Below are positions 43,660-53,791 of a stretch of 64,000 nucleotides of DNA, one piece after another. The stretch lies in assembly GCA_025526915.1 (NCBI GenBank), contig JAHLKH010000021.1, positions 62,001-126,000 on the forward strand, in the 5' to 3' direction. The notes beneath the pieces are model-generated. The model was given only the letters and a program-made list of their open reading frames with translations. It was not told the origin of the DNA and made no database searches. A program made the translations under genes and the position numbers. Each line of letters begins with the position of its first letter. Within the stretch, counting starts at the first letter, position 1. The stretch comes from Entophlyctis helioformis (Eukaryota; Chytridiomycota; Chytridiomycetes; Chytridiales; Chytriomycetaceae).

Positions 43660-46600
43660 TACAAGCTTGACTTGCAGAGCGTCCATCAATGCTGTGGCAG
43701 ATGCGCGTCCAGTGACAGCAACGACGGCTGCCCAGCCGATACCAGTGTCAGGCTGCTCACCAGCCGCCGCTCGGCATCCACCCAGAACCGCTCCAGGAAC
43801 TCGGCATCGTCGCACAGCCGCTGTAGCTCACCGCGCAGCGCATCCGGCGTCATAGCGGCCGGTGATGCACGCGGCCCCATGAACCCAGAACTGCTCGCCA
43901 GAAACACGCGGTTATCTGCCCACAGAAACCGGCCGTCATCGCAGATCTGCACAAACGCCACACCAGAGCGGTGCACGTACTGCGTGTGCTCGTATGGCGA
44001 CCGCAGGAATGAGTGCTCGACGGCTCCCGGCGGAAACAGCCGGTCGGCTTCCACATCCAGCACGTAGCCATGGCTGCGCAGCAGCTCTGCCTCGAACCAC
44101 AGGGGCGGCACTTCGCTCGTGGCTGTTGCTGCTGCTGGTGGCATGGCTGGTGTCGTGGCTGGTGTCGTGGCTGTTGCTGTTGGCGTCATGGCTGGCGTCG
44201 CGGCTGTTGGTGTCGTGGCTGTTGGTGGTGGCGCCGTGCTGCCTGCATGCTGCATCTGTGCCAGCCGTTCACGGAAGACCGCGAGTGCAGGCGGCCGCAC
44301 CACAGGCACAAGCGTCACAACCGACTGGAACGGGTTGTCGTCCGAGAACGGCCGCGCTTGCTCGACCGGCGCCTCGACAAGCCGCAGCGAGCACTTCTCG
44401 GCCATGCGCACCCAGCTGTACAGCATGTCTTCAATGAGCCGCGGCGTGCAGACGAGCCAGTGCAGCTGGATGTGGTAGCAGTTCTTGGGATTGTGCGTCG
44501 TGTCGTAGTGGATCACGGCCACCTCTTGGCGCGTCGACTTGCGCTGCGGATCCATGCCCACTGCCATCTGGCGCGACAGAGGGAACGGCTCGCGAGCGTC
44601 GAGCGGCTGGCCTGACGACGACCGCGACAGCATCATCGATGTCGAGTGGGCCAGTGTGTCGCTGCCTGCTGGCTGGATGGCTGCTGCTGCTGCTGCTGCT
44701 GCTGCATCGCCGGTGGCTGCATCGGCTGCGGTGGCCGATACTGTGAACGAGTCCCTGTCCTGTCCTTGTCGCTGTCCCTGTCTTTGTCACTTAGTGCGCC
44801 GAGTCCAAGATGTCCTTGCTTGCCACCACTCGCCATGGCTGCTGTCACGGCTGCTGTCATTGGCACTCCAGACGCGCCAGATGCAGCCGCCTGTGAAGCA
44901 GAGCCTGTAGAGCCTGCCGAGACTGCAGACGGTCGGCTGCCACTGCCAAACCACGCCGACTGCGTCGCCGGCCGCTCTTTAACCAGCTCAACGTCATAGT
45001 CGCGGCCAATGCGGTAAAAGTAGAACCCGTCCATGAACCGGTGTCTGTGATGCACGTGCTGCAGCACGCCCTTGTCCAGCAGATAGTTGCCGTACTCGAT
45101 CGCCTCGTCGCGTGTGTCAATGTCCGTGAACGCTCGCACCAGCCAGTCGACTGCCTCGCTTCCAATGCATGCCCGCTCGTACACGCGGATGTGCCAGCGA
45201 CGGTTCTTGAACGGCGGTCCACTCGCCTGCTGCATCGCCATGGCAATCTCAAGCAGCGACGACGACTTGGTCAGCCGATCCGGCACAATGGCTGGCGATA
45301 CGGCACTGGATATAGACGGCTTGCGGTGCGTCAGTCGCTGCTGCTGCTGCTGCTGCGCGTTTAGCTGCTGCGTGTGTAGCTGCGACATGTGTGGTGGCGC
45401 ATGTGGCTGTCCGGTGCTCGACACAAGCGCATCCGTGGCCCGCAGCACCTCGTTCTTGACAAAGCTCGTCGTGTCAAACGTAGTGAACTGGATCTCCATC
45501 GCCCGCTTGGCTGGTCGCTTGCGCCGTGCATCGGCATCTGCGGCCTCGCCCGGCGGCACCCATCGCGACTTTTCGATCATGTCAATGAACCGGTTGAATC
45601 CCGCCAGCCGGATCTCTTCTTCGTCGAGCGTGTCGTGGCTGCCGGTGCCTGCCGCATGGATCATACTGCTCTGCTGCGAAACCGACTCGGCCGGGATGAG
45701 CAGGAACCGCGTGCGCCAGTAGCGCAGCGCTTCGGTCATCTTGTCCTGGTATCCCGCAACCAGACCGTCGAGGTAGCTCCACTTGTAGTTCTCCAGTGAC
45801 GGATACGCAAAGCTGAACGACCGCAGCTCGTATCCCGCCATGTTCTTGGGCCAGATGGCGCACTTGTACGGCACGCTGCTGGTGTCGTAGCTGATCTTGC
45901 GGAGGTAGCACTTGATCTCGATGTTGTTGCTCGAGTTTGTGTCATAGGACAGGCGGTGCACGTGGTCGCCCAGACTCAGGTCGTAATGCTTGGCGGTCGA
46001 GAACGTGGATGTCGGCTGATACACTTGCGCGTGCTGCAGACCCATCGCGTCGCGTCCAAGCTTGCCCTGTGGCATCGACATGCGCTGGCGACGGTCTGGC
46101 GTGCGCGGCGTCTCGAGTGCTGTGCACGCATGGGATGGCATGGGATGGCATGAGATGGCATGGGATGGGATGGAATGCATACGCACACAAGGCGGCCATG
46201 TTGCCAGGTGGTGGGTTGCCAGAAGAAGCAGGAGAGTGTCAGGCAACAGCCGCAAAGTGCCATGCTGCATCCAGCACATTGGACTCACCAGACATCGCAG
46301 TCAACGAGGCTGGCGCTGGCATGCCGGGCAGCTTCTGTGTGCCATCCCGCGCCGTCGATACAACCAGCTGGAATCCCTGCGCAAGTCGCTGGCTGATGAG
46401 CTCAACAAGCAGCGACTCGAGCTTCCTGGCTTGCATCTCCGCTGTCCACTGGTACGGGGCCGCATCTTCGACGGCTGGCGACAAAAGGTTCGTGTTCTCC
46501 AGATACTGATCTGCCAGCTCTTCGGGCGACGGAAAGAACTCGGTCGTGAGCGGCAGACACGCGGGCGTGCACAGCGACTTCCAGTTGGTCGACGCCACGT

Positions 46601-47991
46601 CCACGTCGCGGTTGGCCATGACGACTTTGGGGAAGATGTGTTCCCAGCGGCGGATGTGGCTGCTGGCGCGGATGACGTTCTTGATGGGGTTGCACGGATT
46701 GACATAGTTCTGGCGCAGGATCTGCTGGCGGTTGGCAAGGTGCGAGAAGCTCTTGCCCGGCGACATCTTGCCTGCATTCAGGTGGCGGCCGAAATCCATG
46801 CCGGGCGAGCTGGCGCCTTTGTACGAGCCAGTCTCGGAGAAACTGCCGCGATGGCCGCTTGCGTGTGTCAGGCCGCGCTCGCCAAGCGAACTGGCAACGG
46901 TGATGGGTGCGACAGATGTGCCAGTGGATGTGGTGCCGCCGATGGCACCGGCAGTGCGGCTGCCTGGCCCACGAATGCGGATCGGCTGCAGCGACGTCGA
47001 GAACGAGTGCATTGCCGTGTCCGCGTCGAGTGCTGCTGTGCTGCCATCTGCAACGGCACGGCCAGATGCGCGCTGTGGATAGAGATGCGAGTGTGTGTGG
47101 TCGTCGCCACTGACACTTCCACCACCACGTCTGCCTGTGCCTGTTCCTGTGGTGGCTGCTGCCTGTTCCGCCATGAACGCGTCAAAGCTGGTGCCGTCCG
47201 TGCGATCCTTGAAGCTGCCAACAAGACCAAGACCGCGCTCTGGCTGCTCCCTGCGTCCCGTGGCAGTCTGCTGGTGCGGCTGCGGCTGTTTCTGGAAGGC
47301 TGCTGCTGCATCTGGTAGTTTGGATACGGCAGCAGAGTGCGTTGGTTGTCGTCCATACCCGTGCTGTTGAGCGGCTGTGGCAGGCTGTCAAACGCCGCGT
47401 TGCTATGGATGCCGCCATGGATGCCGCCATGGATGCCGCCAAGTGTGGCTGGGTATGGCTGCCGCATGCCCTGCACTCCCAGACCGTTCGGACTGCTTGC
47501 ACCGCGCATTCCACGCTGTGGGCGGCTGTCCATGTGATGTGGTCTGCGCCAAATTCGCGCTGGCCATCACTGTGGTCTGTGTTGCGGACCAAGCTGTGCT
47601 GCACTCGAGTGTGGCACAGTCAGATACGGCTGCTGCTGCTGCTGTGACTGCTGGGCCGACAAGGCTGGGCCGGGCTCATCAACAAACACCTGTGCGTCGT
47701 AATCGTCAAACGCCTTGGACCACAGCAACCCGAGTACTGCCGCATTCGCACCATTCGCGTCATTCGGACCATCCGACGATGCGTTCTGTTCAGGCAGTGC
47801 TGCATCCTTGGACAGCGGCGATGTGGCTGACACCAAAGCATCGTCGGCTTTGAGATCCAGATACGGAATGTCGATGTTGATGCGGTCCTGTTCTTGGAAT
47901 CCCATCATCTGCACCTCGTACATCTTGCAGCGCGACACAAACGTCGTGCCTGGCGCAAGGCCGAGCGGCGTGCGTGCCGGGTCCTTGCGGC
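43660..47991 (-). repeat. Right arm of the IML1 inverted duplication (part matching the window start)
   Basis: Reverse complement of 1-4246, 4332 bp here because of extra in-frame repeats: two additional GGIH units near 47410-47440 and an expanded Thr/Ala/Pro/Met run near 44120-44220. The arm continues to the right as the unduplicated-in-window 5' half of the gene; the match beyond 47991 cannot be tested because copy 1 leaves the window. Confidence 0.92.
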
Positions 47992-50380
47992 TCCAGAAGC
48001 TGCAGTCAACCCAGTTGGGGATCGTGTAAAACGACGCCAGTGGCCGTCGGCAAGGTCGTCGTCGGCATACAGCGGATCCCAGACCTCGGTCTTCTTCTCT
48101 TTCTCGGACCCGCCTGACTTGCCCGAGAATGCCATGTCGCCGTGATGCCGCTCGGATCGGCTGGTTGCCGTGAAGGTCGAGCGACGGTCGCTGTCCGGAT
48201 CGTGGTGCTGTCCAACACCGCCGCTGGTGCCGCCACTTGCTCCCGCATGCTGGGGACACGGCTGGCGTGCGGCTGTTGCTGCTGACTCTGGACAGACGGA
48301 TCGGTGCCGACTGACGACGGCGACATGTGAGGTGCTCCTGCGCCATACGAGGCTGCACCGGTGCTGTGTGCAGTGTATGTGCCGCCCTGATGGAATCCCG
48401 CACCACCTTGCATGCCGCTGCCAAGCGCCGAGCCGTCATGCGACACAAACTGGAACAGCGGCACCGTGTACAGCGGTGGCTTGGACAGACACACCAGATC
48501 CAGGCCGACGCCGTTGTCGACCATGCGCTGCCAGGTCAGCCGGCACAGCTTCTTGTCGACCTCGTAGAAGCCGGTGCCGGGAGTCACCACCACAATCGTC
48601 AGACCCGTGCGCATCAGGTCGCGGTCGACGTAGTGCTTGTCGAACGGATTGAGTGCCAGGTTGATGGCCTCGAGAATGTTGCCTTCGGACGCGGGCGAGT
48701 TGGATCCAGACAGAAACGACAGTCCCTTGGCTTCGCGTTGCTCGAGCACGTCGCGCTGGAACCGCACAAACTCTTTCTTGAGCGGCACCAGCACCTGTGC
48801 CCAGTCGGCCCGTGTCTCGCGATCCACCACGACACGGTAGTAGTCACGGCACGGCTGGCCAGTTGCGCTGCGATACTCGCCTGCCGATGCAAGCCCGAGA
48901 GGCGTCTCAAAGTCGCCAGCGTCGAGATTGAACTGCGGCAGTGGATCGTCTGGAGTGATATTGATGTTGATGTTGCTGCCGTTGTTGCTGCTGCTGCTGC
49001 TGCTGCTGTGGCCGTGACCGTGGTGGCTGACGTTGATGCCTGCTCCCATGATGCGTGCAAACAGCACAATCGACACGACATGGTTCGCGCCAATCTCTTT
49101 CCAGCGTGCAAACAGCTCGGGCAGAAACCCGTGCACGCACTTTTCAAAGAACAGCTCGCCGTCCTCGTCAAACTCCCACATCTCCTTGCTCATCTGGATG
49201 AAGATGAAGTACTTTGCCGTCTCTGACCGGAAGATGCTCTTGGTTGTATCTGTGACAAACCCGCACTTGTACTGGCAGGACAGACGGACGGACAGACGGA
49301 CAGACGGGCGAGGAAGAGTCGGCGATCATGGCAGACAAGAGTGAGTGAGGCGTCTGCTTGACAACTGCCGTGTAGATCCAGCACGAGCGGCAGGAGAGAG
49401 CCGCACATGGCAGCAGGCAACTCACCGACGTGCCATTGACGATAATGTCCTTGACCTGGCCGCGCACGCCAAGCGACACGAGCTTCTTTCCGCGGTACAG
49501 CGCCGTGCCAATCAGGGACATCTTGAGTCGCCACATGTCGCTGCGTCCAATGTACTGGTCGCGGAACGAGATCTCGACAAACGACGCGGCCATGGACTCT
49601 TTGTCCACCTGTGCCACGCAGCGTGACGGTCAGCGCCGGTCGGGCTGCCACACACTCTGCAGAGTGATCTGCACGGCCGTGTAGGCAGCGCCGTGCATGC
49701 AGCACAGCCATGCAGCACAACAAACCAACCTTGCGGACAAGCACGTCTGTGCGTGCATTCAGCTCAAACAGCGTGGCAATGTGCTGCGCGACCGAGATCT
49801 GCGTGGCGAGATGCGTGCGAGTCAGTCGGTGGTCAGATGCTGGTGGACAGCAGCCAGCACCAAGCAAGGCAGCACTTGCATGCAGTTGTGGCTGCTTGGC
49901 GGCCAGCTCGTCGTCCATGACGCTGACTTGCAGCACAAGGCGATCCTGCAGCAGCACAGACGGTGTGAGTGGGCAGACGGCGTGAGTGATCAGCCAGCCA
50001 GACAGCCAGACAGACAGCCAGCCAGCCAGCCGTGCACAGCGCACCTTGTTGACGTCTTCTTGAAAGTCCACCAGTGGAATGCGTCCGCCCTCACGCGATG
50101 CGGCTGCTCGGTGGGATGCCAGCGGCGAGTGGTTCGGCTGCTGCTGCTGTGTGCGACGGCCGGCTGCACCAGCAGACACTGCAGCCCGGCCACCGCCGCC
50201 GTGCGTGGCGCCAGCAGCCGCCGCCACAGCAGCCGCAGAGCGAATCTCGAGCAGGTCGCCCAGCTGGATGCCCGGAAACCAGTGCGGGTTGATGACGACG
50301 TCGTGGCGCGAGTATCGCTCGTCATGCACCCACAGCGTGAGCACCTGCCCGTCGCCCAGCAGCGCGGCGCCTCTTGCCAT
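43686..50380 (-). CDS. IML1: Iml1/DEPDC5 homologue, copy 2 (complete gene, several frame breaks)
   Basis: Full-length gene starting at the ATG at 50380. Exons read leftwards: 50380..50045, 49945..49880, 49798..49730, 49608..49426, 49271..46289 and 46119..43686. The intron 49879-49799 has a GC donor (GCAAGT). The N-terminal Iml1 domain is clear (LTLWVHDERYSRHDVVINP, FVEISFRDQYIGRSDMWRL, FIFIQMSKEMWEFDEDGELF, TIVVVTPGTGFYEVDKKL), followed by the regulatory middle, DEP domain (about 45000-45245) and C-terminal domain. Breaks relative to a continuous frame fall near 48250, in the A4 run at 48028-48031 and, where copy 1 is intact, near 47589, 47541, 47296 and 44759. It shares a 190-bp promoter region with the enoyl-CoA isomerase gene. 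Role as for copy 1. Confidence 0.9.
49272..49425. repeat. Intron of IML1 copy 2 with GACAGACG repeats
   Basis: This 154-bp intron contains tandem ACAGACGG/GGACAGACG units at 49277-49308 directly beside the splice acceptor. It is one of several introns in the window that carry a short tandem array. Confidence 0.65.
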
Positions 50381-50570
50381 GCTGCCTGTGTGTGTGTGCC
50401 TGTGCGTGTGTGTGTGTGTGTGTGTGTGTGCAAGCCGCCTGCCTGCCTGCCTGCCGTTCAGCCTACGTGTCTGTATCTGAGCAGCTCGACTCGCAGATGA
50501 ACGCGACCAGCAGATGCCGCTCAGCCAGCGCACTTTCCGACAATCCCGCAAAGCATCTGAACGCACGATC
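50381..50570. promoter_or_regulatory. Divergent promoter with (TG)n microsatellite
   Basis: 190 bp between the ATGs of IML1 copy 2 (-) and the isomerase (+). A (TG)n tract at about 50388-50430 is followed by CTGCCTGC repeats. No TATA box is obvious. If the duplication included this region, copy 1 should have it beyond the left edge. Confidence 0.6.
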
Positions 50571-51826
50571 ATGTCTGCCCAGATGCCGCCGCTGCCGCAG
50601 TCGCCCATCCTCGGCTTCACCAAGGAGGCCCGCTGTACATCCTGGCCTTCCGCAACGGCGAGAACTTCTTTGACGTGCCGTTCATGGATGCGCTCGAGGC
50701 CGCCCTCGACTACATCGAGCAGCACCACCCGCCAGGCACGGCCGGCGCTCTCGTCACTTACGGTGCGATCTCCTGCGTCTGTTGCCGAGTCCGCGTGCCC
50801 AGATGCTGCACATGTGGTGGCTGCGTGTGGTGGAGTGCACTGCTGTGGTGGAGTGCTCTGCTCTGCTGGAGTGCTCTGCTGACAATGTGCGTCCAGCCGA
50901 GAGCAGCAAGGTCTACTGCAACGGCCTCCGCCTCGACATCTTCCAGAAGGTCGGCGCCAAGTACTTTGACCAGTCGCAGCGAGTGTTGCGCCGCTTCCTG
51001 ACGTTCCAGCTTCCGACAGTTGCCGGTGGGTGGTGTTGCAATGCCATCGCACAGCAGTCACATGCGGGCTGGTACTTTTATTCTTGCTGACACGCTGCTG
51101 TTGCTGACACGCTGCTGTTGCCGACACGCTGCGTGTGTGTGCACCTGCTGGCAGCCATCACCGGTCATGCCTTTGCAGGCGGCTGTGTGAGCACATTGCC
51201 TGCATCGCTTGCGTTGGCTTGGATGCCGTGCGACTGCTGGGCATATGGCTGACACGGCAGATCCCTGGCTGGCACACACTCGCCGACATGCAGATGCTGG
51301 CCATGGCCCACGACTACCGTGTCATGCGCTCGGACCGCGGCTTCATGTGCATGAACGAGGTCGATCTGCCCGCTGCCATGACACCTGGCATGCTGGCTCT
51401 CGTGCAGGCCAAGGTGCCCAACCCGCTGCTGTTCAGAGACATGATCCTGCAGGCACACAAGTTCAATGCGGTGAGTGCGGCTGTGCCACCTGGCAGTCTG
51501 CTGCTGCTGGTGCTGCATCACAACACAGTGCAGTGCAGCACATCACAACACGCACAGCCGGCTGATCGTGGCGAGCGTGTGCGCTGCTGCAGGACGAGGC
51601 GCTGCGGGTTGGTCTTGTCGACGAGATCAGCCCGTCGCCAGCCGCAACGGTCGAGGCCGCCAAGGCGCTCGCCACCCGCTGGAGCAGCAAGGCGATCAAG
51701 GCCGGCGTTGTGTATGGGTACCTCAAGCAGCAGATGTATGTCGATGCCGCCAGAGCGCTCGAGCACGGCGGCATGGGCTTTTCAACCAAGGTCAAGCTGA
51801 CGGCGCCGCCCAAGCCCAAGCTGTGA
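50571..51826 (+). CDS. ECI: Peroxisomal delta3,delta2-enoyl-CoA isomerase / crotonase family (one frame break)
   Basis: Moves double bonds from position 3 to 2 so unsaturated fatty acids can enter beta-oxidation. Exons 50571..50762, 50897..51025, 51155..51186, 51294..51470 and 51593..51826. Total length is one base short of a whole frame, and the missing G lies near 50630 (GAGGCCCGCTGT). Blocks: ILAFRNGENFFDVPFMDALE, oxyanion-hole region AITGHAFAGGC spliced to MLAMAHDYRVMRSDRGF, then CMNEVDLP with the probable catalytic Glu, and ADEALRVGLVDEI. The C-terminus PKPKL is a plausible minor type-1 peroxisomal signal (PKL). Introns 1 and 2 hold short tandem repeats (GGAGTGCTCTGCT; TGCTGACACGC). The pattern resembles plant-type ECI proteins. 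Confidence 0.82.
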
Positions 51827-52185
51827 TCCGTGCAGCCAGCCCCTGCACAGGGCACCGCCCTCTGCATGCATCGCACAGACCCAGGCGCAATAAATGCCTG
51901 AATGGTGCAGCAGATCGCCCTGCAGCCGTCCTTCCACAGCGTTCCCACAGCGTTCCTGCCGCACAGCACACGCACCAAGGGCCGGCCGCTCGACTCGGCC
52001 GAGCCGTGCAGGCAGCAGAAAGGCCGAGCGCAGGACCAACCATTGTTGCGGTTGAAACAGACGTGCGGCCGTTGCTGTTTATCCGCAGTCCACGCGGCTA
52101 TAAAGCTGCGTGCCGGCTGCCGGACTCGCTTACAGCCAACCCACACACCACCCACACCACCCACAACAACAACAACAACACACAC
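51827..52185 (+). promoter_or_regulatory. Promoter region of the MDR gene
   Basis: 359 bp. A TATA box (TATAAAG) lies at 52099-52105, about 86 bp before the ATG. The leader contains CCACACCACCCACAACAACAACAAC repeats typical of an unstructured, well-translated 5' UTR. An AATAAA at 51889-51894 may be the polyadenylation signal of the preceding isomerase gene. Confidence 0.6.
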
Positions 52186-53190
52186 ATGTCTGCCACTGCA
52201 ATCACTCTCTCGTCGTACGGCGTCGACAAGCTGACCGTCTCCGAGGTCGCCCGCCCGACCGCCGGCCCCAACCAGGTCGTCGTCAATGTCAAGCTGCGTC
52301 CCGTCAACCCCGCCGACGTCTTCTCGGTCCTCGGCGTGTATCCCGGCTTCGCTCCCAAGACGCTCCCGGCCACTCCCGGCCTCGAGGGCTACGGCATCGT
52401 CACCGAGGTCGGCCCTGGCGTCACCCGCGTGGCCGTTGGTGCCCGCGTCGTGCCCTTCTTCGACACGCTCAACGGCCACGGTTCATGGCAGGAGTTTGTC
52501 GTTGTGGACGAGCAGGAGCTCGCCATTGTGCCCGACAGCGTCTCGGACGCCACGGCCGCCCAGCTGATTGTCAACCCCATCTCGGTGCTCGGCATGCTCG
52601 ACCGCCTCGCCGTCCCGAAGGGCGAGTTTGTGCTGCAGTCTGCCGCCGGCTCGACGCTCGGCCGCCAGCTGATCCAGATCGCCAAGTCGCGCGGCATCAA
52701 GACGGTCAACCTCGTCCGCCGCTCGGCACAGATCGACGAGCTCAAGGCGATTGGTGCCGATGTTGTGGTGTCCACCGAGGGTCTCGACACGCCTGCCAAG
52801 ATCTCTGCGGCGATCCTCGAGGCGACCGGCGGCAAGCACCCGTACGGCGCTGTGGATGCCGTCGGCGGCAACATCACCGAGGCACTCACGCTCGCGGTGC
52901 GTGTTGGCGGCACGGTGATTGTGTACGGCGCCATGGAGGGCATGTCGTGCTCGGCGGGTGTCGGCTCGCTCATCTTCCGCGGCATCACCATCACGGGCTA
53001 CTGGCTCGGCAAGGAGTTCCCGCTCATGGGCGTCAAGGGCCGCCAGGCGATCACGTCCGAGGCACTCGACCTCATCACGCGCGGCGTGCTCGAGCCGTTC
53101 TCTGGCGAGATCTTCCCGCTCGCAGACATTGGCGCAGCTGTTGGCAAGAGCATGGCGGCCGCACGCGGCGGCAAGGTCCTTGTTGCGTAA
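52186..53190 (+). CDS. Medium-chain dehydrogenase/reductase, quinone oxidoreductase / enoyl reductase type
   Basis: Intronless, 334 residues. An MDR fold without structural-zinc cysteines: GroES-like N-terminal domain (LRPVNPADVFSVLGVYPGF, PGLEGYGIVTEVGPGV), then a Rossmann NADPH domain (SAAGSTLGRQLIQIAKSRGI) and AVDAVGGNITEAL. The N-terminal motif and the SxLGRQLIQIA loop are as in zeta-crystallin/quinone oxidoreductases and in mitochondrial 2-enoyl thioester reductase (Etr1/MECR). No mitochondrial presequence is present, so a cytosolic NADPH:quinone or enone reductase is more likely. The clean frame, TATA box and Cys-poor composition with strong C/G third-position bias suggest high expression. 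Confidence 0.88.
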   Translation: MSATAITLSSYGVDKLTVSEVARPTAGPNQVVVNVKLRPVNPADVFSVLGVYPGFAPKTLPATPGLEGYGIVTEVGPGVTRVAVGARVVPFFDTLNGHGSWQEFVVVDEQELAIVPDSVSDATAAQLIVNPISVLGMLDRLAVPKGEFVLQSAAGSTLGRQLIQIAKSRGIKTVNLVRRSAQIDELKAIGADVVVSTEGLDTPAKISAAILEATGGKHPYGAVDAVGGNITEALTLAVRVGGTVIVYGAMEGMSCSAGVGSLIFRGITITGYWLGKEFPLMGVKGRQAITSEALDLITRGVLEPFSGEIFPLADIGAAVGKSMAAARGGKVLVA

Positions 53191-53791
53191 GCAGCCGCGC
53201 ACTCGCACCATTCCCTATTTACCCCGAGACTCTGCTGCGTGTCCCCTGTCCGTTTGGCCCGTGTCCCCGTCTCGTCGAACCCAATGAATGCCTGTCACAT
53301 ACACACGCCGCGTTGCTCTTCTTGCTCTTCTTGCTTATCTTGTACTGCTTCGCACTGCGTTGCACTGCGTCGCACTGCCGAGCGCCACTGGCTCTTGCCA
53401 ACGCCCCACGGCGCGTCTGTCTGAAACGCCTGCAGATCCACACGCCGCCCGACGCGCTGGGAACCGCGCACGCATCGCCGGCCGTCTGCTGCCTGCCAGC
53501 CTGTCGCACGCACACGTGCACCGTCCATTGGCGCCAGCTGGCAGAGGCTCGCCACCACAGACGCGATGCGACTGGCTGCGTGCGTGTCTGCGTGGCAGTC
53601 TGCGTGCGTGCCTGCGTGCCAGCCAGAGGCACGAGCTTATCTCTTGCTCTGCGAGTCTCTGCCTGCCCGTCTGCCCGTCTGCCCGCCCGTCTGTCGCTCG
53701 CCTGGCCTCATAAGCGTCCACAGCCGACACGCTCGCATCGCTCGCATCGCACCTCTTATCGTCAACGGCTCCCGTGTCTTGCCGCCTGCAG
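53191..53791. other. Gene-free spacer
   Basis: 601 bp between the MDR stop and the hydrolase start. CTTCTTGCTC repeats near 53315-53340, TGCGTGCCTGCGTG repeats near 53580-53625 and CTGCCCGTCTGCC repeats near 53660-53695. No coding or RNA gene is recognised. Confidence 0.5.

Noticed and set aside
50388..50450. CRISPR-like or other array at the TG/CTGCC repeats
   Set aside because: Simple dinucleotide and tetranucleotide repeats without spacers in a eukaryotic promoter.
53190..53791. Continuation of the MDR-gene downstream ORF as a second protein
   Set aside because: Composition is repetitive Cys/Arg/Leu-rich shadow sequence without domain content.
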